Shown here piece after piece: positions 12,831 through 22,959 of a DNA stretch of 64,000 bases. Under the pieces are notes generated by a model that saw nothing but the letters and a program-made list of their open reading frames with translations, had not been told where the DNA came from and did not search any database. A program made the position numbers and the translations under genes. Position 1 is the first letter of the stretch; each line of letters begins with the position of its first letter. The DNA is from Opisthorchis felineus (taxonomy: Eukaryota; Platyhelminthes; Trematoda; Opisthorchiida; Opisthorchiidae), in assembly GCA_004794785.1 (NCBI GenBank), contig SJOL01007403.1, positions 212,106-276,105 of the forward strand. The letters run 5' to 3'.

Positions 12831-13449
12831 ATCAATGTCTATATCAAACCTGGCCTCTTAGCGTTACAAATGCATACTTATCGCTTGCTCAATTAGTCCA
12901 TTTGTGACAGTGAGAGACCCGTGTTTACAACGGTTATGCCATATTGAGATTCAATCATTGTATACATAATTGGACGTAATGAAATTAAAGCTGAAGAAGG
13001 GTGTACATAGGTTGGTTGTAAGATCAAGTTGTACGGACTTCATCCCCAGGATTCAAAACTCCTCATGCGTGTTGGAACGTGCATCCATGGACGTAGCTTT
13101 AGCGAAGATCCGGTGAGTGAGCAGGTATTTTGTGTTAAATGTGCTCATTTGCAGCACTTCATTTTAATTTCACCCATATCCGCCCTCAATACTGAGTACC
13201 TGTATCTTAATCAAAATCATAGTTTAGTCGTCCCTATTATAACATGTAACCATGCCATCTTCAACCCCAGTAGCAGTGTCACCAACTAGAGGCTCTTTTA
13301 CGGGAACTCGATTATCAGGTCCCGTGATTGCTTTCGTAAATTGTCTCTCTTGTGATCTTCAGCGTCCGGTTAGATATAAAAACTCGCATACTTCAGACGA
13401 GCAATACTTTTTAAGGGCCGCTTGCTGGTTCAGGCTGCTGTGAGGCTCT

Positions 13450-14150
13450 CTTCCACGTCCATGATTTAGGTTTGGGCCTCATCCAACCCATCGTTCATGC
13501 CGAAGTGTTGCCACCCATCCTCATTTCCGCGATCATGTCTACGTTATCCGAATAGATGAGCTACTGAGATAGCCACTCCTTGTATGATATAACTGTCTCT
13601 GATAGTGATGATAATCAAGCTGGGGACCTCAAGGTTTTCCATATCTCAGGAACAAATATCCCTCAACCCACATCCAAGTAACATATATGACTACAATACC
13701 ACCACTCTCACCCTTGTCCTCTAAGTGAACAGTGGACACTGACTCCCTATAATCCATTCCCTCAATGCGCCTTGCCTCCTCATCCACATTTGTTCTACCC
13801 TATCGGCGTGTTCGGTCCTTGATCCATGCTGGTCTTAATTTGTCATGGTTCCTTGGCCAGTCCTGACTATCAGGGCGACCTAAACTGACTCAACCAGGGT
13901 GTTGTTGTACGGGGCTGTCCGCGAATGCAAGCTCGACGTCAAGATGAAAGTACCGCGACTGCCATACCTAGTCTGATGGCTCGCCCACAGTTCGCCGTCC
14001 ACGCTATTTCCCGACCGAGCGTGTTACATGCGCTCACAAGATCCTCCCAACCCGTTGAATTTGCGCCATAACCTCAGAGCTCTGGGTAGCCTTTTGTACT
14101 GTCTACTCTCCCTCCCATAAACCCGCTAATTCTTCCTATGAAACTACCAA
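13450..14150 (+). mobile_element. T2 family copy in opposite (plus) orientation
   Basis: Unlike its surroundings this stretch is pyrimidine-rich on the plus strand. The segment ~13910-14040 ('ggggctgtccg', then 'ctgccatacctagtctgat', then 'tatttcccgaccg') matches the reverse complement of 12590-12710, which places a third T2-family copy here in the inverted direction. The limits are approximate and the copy is more diverged than the other two. Confidence 0.5.
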
Positions 14151-15496
14151 AGAGTCAGTATACCGCTAAGGAAAAGACCCTGACGTGCGCCAGATACATC
14201 GTGCGCTCACCACCATAAAAACATGCAAACTTAATAGCTATGAAAACTCCTTGGCCTTGTATGGCGGGATGCCTGCCGCAAAGATACAAAACTTCTTCCT
14301 TTACCGATCGCGAGTAGCTGCTCGCCGACGAAGAGGAGGTAGTTATTGTTCGTGTAGTCTTGGGAATATTTCCAGATCATACACAAGAAAACACGTGATG
14401 AAACCAACTCCTTCAGAAGATATACCGCCGTCCTCAAGGAGACATTATTCTAGGCCACTGAAAATATAAAAACCGCGCCCCAATGTAGACCTTAGTACGC
14501 TCAGACACGTTCTGGCAAAACGGCGACTGTCTTGGGAGATTTTATGGCTTTAAATAAATACAATCAAATACTAAATACTCACGTTGAATTTCCCGTCCTT
14601 CAAACCACGGTTGCAGAGTAATTTGCTGTGTGCATCTGGGAATCGGCGTGGCTCCAGATATGGCTGCAAATTTTTTTGTTGAGAAGTTGACGGCTGTCCG
14701 GTTTTCATAGTTAACGGCATTTGATAAGGCGGTAAATAAATACATGAAGAGCAACTAGGTTGCAGTCCTGCGTCCAGCGGGTAATCGAAGCACCAACGCC
14801 GTTTTGCGGTGGATACATTACAATTGCAACAGAAGTCAAGGAATTCGAAGAAGCTTATAAGTTGAGCGCATTTACTATCAATAAACAGTACACAAAGCAC
14901 CAGCTGTCAAGTATGTTTCTGTTTAAGGAGACACGGGAACAATCTAGCAATCACCCTTTATTGTCTTGAATACAGCTACAAGTTTTCGAAGTTTTAGTAT
15001 GATCGAGTTCTGGTAAATGGACGACTAATTGAGGAGGGGTTGAGCACCTGCTGGGGCCCGCTTGAGTATGCCTCGCCTAAAAACGCTGTACAGCAGGTTT
15101 TCTGTTTATCATAATAATGATACACAGATTCATATAAGACCTGCAATTATTGCAAATACCTCATGGCCTCATTTATATGTATCAAACGCAAATGGGCTGA
15201 GCACGCACATATCGCGTTGGTCTATTTTGGCAGAGTGACCCACAACGGTCTTGAGAACGCCAACGGTCACCTGAAAAAGCAAGTCCACCGCTCGGACGCA
15301 CTGTAGCATGCCATACAGTAGGTGTCCCGGCACTTTGAGTGGCTCACTCGGGAACGAGATACATACAACGTACCAGTGAACTTGGGCCGCGACCCTCAAG
15401 GCTGCACTATCAGCGTATTGGAAGTAACCAGGCGAGGTCAGCCTACGTTAACTTACTTATAGTTCCTGGTTCATACACCCAGGTTCTCCAAGACGG

Positions 15497-16192
15497 TTGA
15501 CACATGTGCCGGTATTATTCCTGGATGTTTTCTTGGGTCGCTCCCTCGTCCACCAAAGGTGGCTGTCTGATTACAACCTACAAAAAAGGCCCACCGTAAA
15601 ACTTGTTCTCAGGACACCACAGTCAACTATCGACGGCCTCTGTGGAAACCTCAACCGAGTGATGGATAAAATTCCTGCGCTGGAACCCAGGAAGCCCACA
15701 ATCGTCAGTAAGCAGTTGATTGTTCAGCGGCAAGTCCTGCTGCGCCGTGGCTCAACGTCCGTCACTACCAACCTGCCGTCGGTGGTTGAGGATACTGCAC
15801 TTCAACTCAGACAGCGGTATGGGGAAACAGAATTGTGGTACTTTGTTCTTTGTGACCTACCTAATATTTGCAAAGACCGCTGGTGTTCAAAGAATCACAT
15901 ATCATTTTATGTCGGCTGTTGTGATCATGAACCATGCCGTCTATGTGGTGACGATTTTTAGGCTTGTCCGCAAGGTGAGCGGGAAGATGATGAGTTTATT
16001 TTTGGTGCCCAGCCCATTCAAAAGCGCACGGGTATGCTTGTTAAACGGTCCGCAAAGAATGCATATTATGATGTTGACCTGGACCAAAGCACAGAATCCC
16101 CGCACAGCGTGTCCCGGATGTCCGTGTGCGTCACTATATTTGGCTCTAGGGAGGTGATACTCGACAGCCATGAGCTAATAGCACAATATTAG
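15497..16192 (+). pseudogene. Family A open frame with cysteine cluster (one in-frame stop)
   Basis: One reading frame is open from 15497 to 16192 apart from a single TAG at 15959-15961, giving about 230 codons. Before the stop is a cysteine/histidine patch, CCDHEPCRLCGDDF, that could bind a metal. After the stop the frame continues with EREDDEFIFGAQPIQKRTGM and later VCVTIFGSREVILDSHELIA, so the stop looks like a late mutation in a longer protein. Copy 2 shows the same patch as CDGEPCQICGNDL, so the protein predates the duplication. Start uncertain; the ATG at 15497 is only the first in frame. I do not recognise the family. It could be the gene of an undescribed mobile element or a fragment of a duplicated host gene. 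Confidence 0.5.
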
Positions 16193-16679
16193 TACCAGTG
16201 TTGTAGAGCTCTATTTGGAGGAAAAAATGATTCTATTTCATGGGACACCTGTAGGCCCATCAGTTCCAGATTGATCATCCGTTAACGAGATATCATGCAT
16301 TTCAGATAAGTCTCGCATTTCTTGGGGCCTGTTAGTCAGTGGGCACAAGCTACAAGAAACAATGCGAGACGAATCAGCCATTGAACATGTTGTGTAAAGA
16401 AGGTTCTACAAGATTGTCGCCACTAAAGGGCTCATTTGTAAAGTAAATATTGCTCCTTGTTTGTCCGCCGCTCGTCTTATAGGGATATTTCGATAAACTG
16501 ACTTATATCTTCCTCTAATTTTAGCACTTTGAAAGCTCAGTTGACATTGCGCATCAGGAAGGCCGTAGGCTTCCTGCCAGGACATGTGTACTAATCAATA
16601 CTCCCAATAAAATTCAACTTTTCATCTCGTCAAAGTTGTACCTCTGACTTTTCTTACTCGGAATGGATGGGCGCGTATC

Positions 16680-16925
16680 GAACAGTTAATAAGCCGCATG
16701 CTAGTTGCGTCCTGTAGCTGGATTTGTTCGGCTAACCGCTGTGATCGACGACGGTTCTGTGTAGTTAGTTGATTGGGCATCGTAGACCCCCAGCCGCATG
16801 TTGGCCGTGTGCGTTAGCTAGGTTCGTTCAGCTAGCTGCTACGATCAACGTAGTTTTCGTGTTGCTAGTTGATTAGGCATTGTAGGTCCTTAGCCGTATG
16901 TCAGTCATGTGCGTCAGCTGAGTCC
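16680..16925 (+). repeat. Tandem units of family A copy 3
   Basis: About two and a half of the ~100-bp units, with 'tagttgattgggcatcgtag' and 'tagttgattaggcattgtag' marking successive units. Confidence 0.7.
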
Positions 16926-17914
16926 TCATTGCAAAATTGTGAGAGCAACGATAGTTTCTGAGAGACTGTTGACAGGCTCCTTCACTTGGGTTTGGACTTA
17001 ATGTTAAGTGTTATGATGAGCAATATACCATGTACATATCCAGTGGTACACCAACTGTCAACTACCCGAAGCCGGTTATGGAGAGCATGGTAGTTCCCGC
17101 ATTTCGCAATGGAGAGCTATGCTGCCAGTAAACAGGACCTTAATTCTTGCACGATGATATCAAACAGTGCACCAGAAAACTTGATCTGCATCCAGGAGAC
17201 CATTATCATCTGCAAAACTTACGTTATCGATACCTACTATGAGTTTCCAGGACAAAATGGATGTGTGTATAGCGGCGATTACTCGTAACAGCCATTCCCG
17301 GGGTCCAAAAACACAGCATTGTGCATCCATCTAGTCGAGAGATAGATACAAGGCCAAATTGGGCTACAGAAGTGACGCTCCCCCATATTTTACGTCCACC
17401 AGTAGAATGTTGTCTCTAGCAAGTTCCACAACTTATTATAACCGCAGAAAAATCTCCAACGTTCGCCCATTGTAAGCAATCCATACCTTATCGCAAAGAT
17501 GATATCTAATTACAATTTGAACCTTTTTTTCTAACTTAAGGTAACTAATGACCTTGAAGATTCTCCAATTAAACAAATCAGTCATACGGCGAACTTGCAG
17601 GAAAACCCAATTGGTATAGACATTCTTAACTACGGAATGATGACCTTGAAGACACCGTCGTTTTTGAGAAGTCGATTTCATTCGGCGACTACTGATCGGC
17701 CTCTTGTACTGCATTACGAATGTTCCGGTAGCGCGCCTCTTGTAAGGACTGGGCGGAATATGATTCAAAACTTCCTAAGGAAGCTAGCAAAACGAAAGCT
17801 TCGATAATTTGAACTACGGTTCACTGAGTACGGATTGATAAACAGGATCAAGGCTTGCACCCAAGTTTAGTGGGTTGCGTTTCATCTTGTCGTTTAGCGG
17901 CTTCTGTTGATTTT

Positions 17915-19670
17915 AAATCAGAAATCCGCCAATGAAACATATGAAAACAAGCCCTCATATTGGACCTCGCCCGGAAAAAAGGAAATGTGCTGTTTAAGTA
18001 CATGAAACATCGCCGCAGAAACAAGCCATCCGCGTTTCCTTGAGGGACAAGAACGGGAAACCCACGAACGACCCAATAGTGGTATCTGAGGCCTACAGAG
18101 AACACTATGCAGGCCTATATTCAGCCCCATCGTTCTCGTCACATCCAACTCTGTCAAGGCGTAACTACGATCGGCCTCTAACCGATTTGGTCTTCACGGT
18201 GGAGGACGTTCGTCAACTCTTGCACAAGACCAACCCATTCTGCGCGTTGGGACCCGACGAAGTCCATCGAAGGATCCTGAAGGAAACTTCGTACACACTG
18301 GCAAATCATTTGTACCTAATGTTTCGTCAGTCGCTTGACGAAGGCCACCTTCCCCCTGCTTGAAAGGAAGCGATTGTCACACCAATCTAAAAAACTGATG
18401 ACCGACTATTGCCTGGCAGTTACAGGCCTATAAGCCTCACTAGCGTTCTATGCAAGGTGATGGAACGCATCCTGAAGCGAGCCATCCTAGACCACCTTAC
18501 CTTCGACAACTTGATATCTCCAGTTCAACACGGATTTCTCCCAAACCGTTCTTGCGTGACGAACATGCTCGTATTTATGGACAGCTTAACCCAAGCCAAG
18601 GACGAGGGATTCATATCAGATCCCATATTTTTCGACTTCTCACAAGCACTCGATCGAGTCCCACACGTCCCGCTGCTCCACAAACTCGAGTCTTACGGGG
18701 TTCAAGGGCCGATCCTACTATGAAACAAGGCGTTCCTATCAGACAGAACATTCCGAGTGAAAGTAGCCCCGACCTACTCTTCTCCAGCGCCGGTCTCCAT
18801 TGGAGTTCCTCAAGGCTCCGTTCTGGGACCACCGCTGTTTCTGATATACCTCAACGACCTTCCAGACGTTTTTTCAAGTCCATGTCTACCTTTTGCGGAC
18901 GACTTGAAATCCTGGAGTTCCAATGCCAGTGCCCTCCAAATGGATGTAGACGCTGCAAAACAGTGGCCGTTGGACTGGCACCTTCCTCTGAATGACAAAG
19001 AGTGCGTCCATGTGTAAGTTGGGGGAGACTCAGCGAAAGCTTTTGTCGTGCATGGTGAGAATGGACCAGAAGACATCACGAAGATAGATACCAAAAGGGA
19101 TTTGGGTGTCTGGCTCCTTTCAAACATGTCCTTCTCACTGCACCGTGAAAAATAGGCCCAAAAGGCATTCGCCGTTCTACGGATGATTAGGCGCACCTTC
19201 TCCAGTATTACTCGCATGAACTTCCAAATACTCTATGGGGCTTACGTCAGACCCCTTCTTTAATACGCCAACCAAGTTGTCTACTCGAGGCGCACAAAGG
19301 ACGTAACCCTCAGTGAGCGTGTCCAGCAAGCTGCTACGAAAATGGTTGCCGGCCTTAAATCCGGGGGCTATGAAATGCGTCTCGCGGCGCTTGACCTATT
19401 TCCCTCGAGCATCGCCGCCTCCGAGGGGACCTAATTTTTACTTCCGCCCTGTTTAAACAAGGTTTGGCCAACAGGTTTTTCACCGTTGAGCCCGCAAGCA
19501 CACGGCGGGGACATGGTAAGGAGATTTTCAAGCTCAGAGCGCACACTTTTATTAGGCAAAATTTTTTCTCATTTCGTGCAGTAGCTGCGTGGAATATCAT
19601 TCCTCCGACAATTGTCCACGCTCCTTCTAGAACCCAGTTCAAAGCACTATTAAACACTTTCCTATGGTAG
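17915..19670 (+). pseudogene. CR1/Jockey-like LINE reverse transcriptase, 5'-truncated and decayed
   Basis: Reverse transcriptase of a non-LTR retrotransposon of CR1/Jockey type (schistosome SR1-like by general pattern). It would copy its own RNA at a nicked chromosome target. Seen in order: a pre-RT linker with VLFKYMKHRRRNKPSAF (frame 2, ~17985-18040), then in frame 1 SLRDKNGK, GSYRPISLTSVLCKVMER (18409 on), HGFLPNRSC, IFFDFSQALDRVPH, GVPQGSVLGPPLFLIYLNDL and the catalytic FADD at 18892-18903, then the thumb and C-terminal part [15 protein letters not shown]. Stops lie at 18361, 18388, 18721, 19015, 19159 and 19258. Frameshifts near 18035 and ~19415 move the end into frame 3, which finishes with [20 protein letters not shown] and a stop at 19668-19670. 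No endonuclease domain remains, so it cannot move on its own. Confidence 0.9.
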
Positions 19671-19719
19671 TCCTCGTGCTGGCAAACATACTGCCCTGCG
19701 CTGAGAACTTAAAGAGCAG

Positions 19720-20128
19720 TGCTACACCCTTTTTTCGCTTGTGCCTTTCAGGTGAACGACAACCGCTGAACGACAAGAACAAAACCTTCCCGGGAATCTT
19801 GAGCAAAAGCCTCGATCCAGTGTATCAGTCCGTGAATCCGTGGCTTGTAGGGTGCGAGCGATAAGAGGTGTGCAGCACCGCACTTCAAGATCTCGATGCC
19901 GAACAGAAGCTGGCCAAAAGTGCTTTGAAATGGGCTCTAGATGCGACGTAAACAACCGTCGGGGGAAGTTTATTCCACGCGCTAAACACCTGAAGTGAGG
20001 AAAATTGTTTTCTGATAAAAGTGTACGCCCCGAGCCCAAAAATCCCGGTACCGTGCCCTCTCCGTATACAAGTTGGGTCAACCGTTGTAAACCAGTCGGC
20101 CAAACCCTGTGGAGAAAGGGTACCAACC
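19720..20128 (-). mobile_element. CR1-like LINE 3' end inserted in the Gypsy element
   Basis: On the minus strand 20103-19885 encodes the C-terminal tail of the same LINE type seen at 19464-19670: ADWFTTVDPTCIRRGHGTGI and FSAWNKLPPTVVYVASRAHF align with [20 protein letters not shown] and [20 protein letters not shown]. Only the last ~75 codons plus 3' flank are present. It lies directly downstream of the Gypsy RNase H coding region, explaining why the integrase is missing. It converges tail-to-tail with the plus-strand CR1 ending at 19670. Confidence 0.8.
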
Positions 20129-20159
20129 TTCCGGAATCCAGTTTGATGACGAGGCTACT

Positions 20160-20387
20160 GGCACCAAGCATGATCTTCGGGATCTCACCTCCAATCTCTG
20201 GTTTGGACAGCCAAACACGCAGGCGGTTTTCCTTCCTTTGCGTGTGCCAGATGGTAAAGCCGTACTCTTGTAATCGGAATGCCCAGCGCGTGAGTTTTCT
20301 GCGAGGACCTCTGGTGGTCCTGATCCACTCCAGGGGTTTCGATCGGTCTTGACTTGGAACCTTTGCCCCAGGAAGTATGGCCCCCAC
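20160..20387 (-). pseudogene. Gypsy RNase H remnant, truncated
   Basis: Contains VKTDRNPWSGSGPP in one frame and DRSKPLEWIRTTRGPRRKL, RWAFRLQEYGFTIWH and RKENRLRVWLSKPEI in another. This is the end of the Ty3/Gypsy RNase H domain (usual pattern ..TDHKPL..R..RW...L..Y.F.I.H..G..N..AD.LSR). Sequence after ~20130 is a CR1 LINE tail, so the integrase is gone. Confidence 0.82.
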
Positions 20388-20540
20388 TTATCCAGGGCCC
20401 AGACGATCAATAGTTAGGTACTTCTGTTCAGCTAGCATATTTGATGAACCCATTCCTCTGCTTCAGGACTGCACCGAAACCGCGGTCACTGGCGTCCGTT
20501 TCAACAGTGAACATCTCCCCTGCCCTGGGCAGTTTGAGGG

Positions 20541-21370
20541 TCAGCTGCTGATCCAGCCGCTGCTCTTTGGCACTTTCGAGGGCCTTATTTGCTTCACTTG
20601 TCTATTCGAACTTCCGATTTTATGCAGCAATACGTACAGTGGGACAGAAACCCTGCTGAAATTCTTGAAAAACCGACTGTAGTATGTTGCTGGTCCGATA
20701 AACTGCCTTTGGGACCGCTTCGAATTAAAAATTTCACGGTCTTGGATCTTCGTCAATTTTTCTGGCAGTGGGATAACCTCACCTTGACCCACTTTATGCT
20801 GGAGTAGTGTCATCGAACTTCGAGCGAGTTGTCTCTTGGTTTCATTTATCCAGTGGCCAGCCCCCCGAATACGCTTCAATACGGCTTTCAAGTGAACTGG
20901 GTGATCCGATTCCGAATTGCTATACACGATAATATCGTCTTTGAACACGGCAACATTCTGAGGTCCCTTCGGTTAACAGAGCATCAAGCGTGTGAATGTG
21001 AACGGTTCCCAAGGCAGACCAAACGGCATTCGTCTGAATTGATACTGGGCGTCCCCAACTATTAAAGCCGTTTTCTCCCGGTCCTCTGATTTGATAGTTC
21101 GTTGCCGGTATCCGGAACAAAAGTCCAACACCGTGAAATATCGGGTTTGCTGGAGCGAAGCAACATTGAAGCAACATCTAGAACCCGATTCACGGTCAGT
21201 TCATTCAAGCGCTGGAACTCCAAGCAAAATTGGTATACTCAGCTCGCCTTCTTTACAAACACAACCGGGGAGTTTCAAGTACTGTTGGTTTTCTCGATTA
21301 TGGCATTTCCCAACATTTCTTGAGCCCGTTTATGGACCTCCTTCCGTAGATGGAGCAGTGGAGGACGGGC
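20541..21370 (-). pseudogene. Gypsy reverse transcriptase remnant
   Basis: Pieces in order on the minus strand: an N-terminal palm segment with FQRLNELTVNRVLDVAS (~21220-21170), the middle segment NGFNSWGRPVSIQTNAVWSA (~21060-21000), the catalytic box in altered form as FKDDIIVYS (~20945-20919; the usual first residue is Tyr), then VLKRIRGAGHWINETKRQL and FIGPATYYSRFFKNFS of the thumb/connection. The frame changes at least twice. The enzyme would copy element RNA into DNA in the cytoplasm; this copy cannot. Confidence 0.85.
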
Positions 21371-21499
21371 TCGTGCAGTCGAAAGCGTTCGGACGAGAAG
21401 GGAATATCTGATCAATCCATGAGCAGAAGCCATACGGATCTATATCTTCTGTGAACGGTTCGGAGCGCCCTTCGACCACAGACTATACTGACGGCACGC

Positions 21500-21950
21500 T
21501 GCAAGATGGAAGCTTTCGGACATATAGTTTGCTCACGGCGGTGCTTGGGTAACCTTCAAACTTGACTGAGCCATCCTTTGTCATTAGTTCGCCCCACTTT
21601 AGGTCCACCACAGATTCTGCGCTCTTGAGAAAGTCCGCTCCAAAAATTGTCTGTTTATGTCTGGGCTGATCAGGAACCGGTGTTGCACTGACCTGTCACC
21701 TAGGCGCATTAAATACATTGATAATTCGTCAATTTTCGGTCAATATCCACCCACTGCCTTCACGGCTAATGCACATGGTCTGCAATCAGCTTCGTTCCAT
21801 CTCTTTCACAATGGCACTCCAGCTCCTGTATCAATAAGGCACAGCCTTTTCCCAGTCTATCTGGATAATGGCTTGTATCGTTGCCTGTGTCATAGGACTA
21901 ATCGCAACACACCCGGGAAAAGTGGAGTAATCTAAAGAGTTATTGTTCAC
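21500..21950 (-). pseudogene. Gypsy aspartic protease region
   Basis: The minus strand at about 21843-21811 encodes CLIDTGAGVPL, the D-T-G active-site loop of retroelement aspartic proteases. About 200 bp further, IFGADFLKSAESVVDL and LMTKDGSVKFEGYPS fit the flap and C-terminal part seen in Gypsy proteases. The open frames are broken by frameshifts. The position between zinc knuckle and reverse transcriptase supports the call. Confidence 0.75.
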
Positions 21951-22119
21951 AGGTGGTAGGTTATGGCAACATTGACTGTTTCAGTGGCCAGGCATTACAC
22001 AGTTGCAGTACCGGCTCGTTCGAGCGTGTCTCCACGATTCTGCCTTCACTGCTGTAATCTATTCGACCAGTTCGTCCAATTTGTTCTGCGGGTCCTCCAA
22101 TGGTGAATCCTCCATCTTC

Positions 22120-22473
22120 TCATGCGAATGCAACGTGGCCAGTGACCCCTCGTGCCAAATACGCCAACTCCTCCACACTTAACTGGCGAGATGCTCCCGT
22201 AAACCGCAACTGGGCAACAAGAGCCGGCTGCACGCCTTCAACGAACTGATCGGACAGCAACCGCTGGCGAGATATTGCGTCCAGTCCCGGCAAGGCACGA
22301 TCCAACCACTGCTGCGGACTTGGAAAGAACACGGTCGGGTGGCATCCCAGTCCCACGCTGGCCGCTTTGAACCGCCTTGTAGCCTCCTGGCGGTCGGCCG
22401 GTAAGTCGAACTCCGCAGCAAACGCTCCCTTCGGGGCGGCCCAGTCCATCTTCCGAGGGCCCCTTCTAGCCAC
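22120..22473 (-). pseudogene. Gypsy gag (capsid) remnant
   Basis: A 117-codon frame with a proline/alanine-rich start (FDLPADRQEATRRFKAA) and a helical capsid-like region containing WLDRALPGLDAISRQRLLSD and QLRFTGASRQLSVEELAYLA. This is the composition of Ty3/Gypsy gag, which packages element RNA. A zinc knuckle follows ~110 bp downstream in another frame: C-x4-H-x4-C is visible at 22010-21969, but the first cysteine position is Tyr and a stop falls inside the motif. The start is not defined because upstream sequence is decayed. Confidence 0.75.
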
Positions 22474-22638
22474 AGCCAGGGCCGCCTTCTCTCAATTTCT
22501 GAAGCGGGTCTTCAGTGCCGCCAACTTACCCCGGTCGGTCTCCAGTCCAGCCGCCGCAGCAGAACATCAACAACGTCCTCCAGGAAGATCCGCACATCTC
22601 CATCCTCAAAAGGTTGTGATCACGGGATCTTCATCAGT

Positions 22639-22656
22639 ATCCTGACGATGTCACCA
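22639..22656 (-). promoter_or_regulatory. Candidate primer-binding site of Gypsy element
   Basis: Reads TGGTGACATCGTCAGGAT on the minus strand, two bases inside the LTR end. TGG complements the CCA end of a tRNA primer, as expected for this position. Which tRNA is not established. Confidence 0.45.
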
Positions 22657-22658
22657 AA

Positions 22659-22957
22659 CGAAAGTACGAAGACCCTTCCCTGCGAAGTCGTTTATTAGCA
22701 AAAACCACCTAAGTAGTTACGAGCTATTGGATAGGAAGGTTAACGTCTCATATGCACAGAATTTTTAAAAACTGAACATTTTCACACCTCTTTTGAAATT
22801 TCATGGGCATTCATTGACTATTACACAGCTGTAAACAAACAATGTAAAGCAATTCCACAAGTTCCGTAATAAACCTCACCTTTCATTAGATGCGGGACGG
22901 AGCTTCGACACGACGACAGACTACTCGCGTGCCCCATCAGTAGTATACGCCGTTACA
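22659..22957 (-). repeat. 5' LTR of the Gypsy element
   Basis: About 300 bp, aligned along its length with the solo LTR at 42402-42697. On the minus strand it begins TGTAACGGCG. Its inner end is next to a TGG-initiated primer-binding-site candidate, and the expected terminal ..TTACA has mutated in this copy. Confidence 0.7.
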
Positions 22958-22959
22958 CC

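Larger units (their letters stand above)
14530..17800 (+). repeat. Family A composite repeat, copy 3 (most complete)
   Basis: The longest uninterrupted member. Order: a 5' block (14530-15100), a middle block (15100-15600), an open-frame region (15497-16192), a noncoding block (16190-16670), tandem ~100-bp units (16680-16925) and a tail block (17080-17800). 14650-14810 also resembles 4470-4600 and 6180-6310, suggesting that yet another 5' fragment lies near 4.4-4.6 kb. No terminal repeats were identified, so the class is open. Confidence 0.55.
20128..22957 (-). mobile_element. Gypsy-type LTR retrotransposon, 3'-truncated and degenerate
   Basis: Reading right to left: 5' LTR (22957-22659), primer-binding-site-like sequence (22656-22639), gag (22473-22120), zinc knuckle (22010-21969), aspartic protease (around 21845-21500), reverse transcriptase (about 21370-20541) and RNase H (20387-~20160). 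That is the Ty3/Gypsy gene order. The integrase and 3' LTR are absent; a CR1-like LINE 3' end follows RNase H. Stops and frameshifts interrupt every domain, so the copy is dead. Class is certain; the clade was not determined. Confidence 0.88.
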
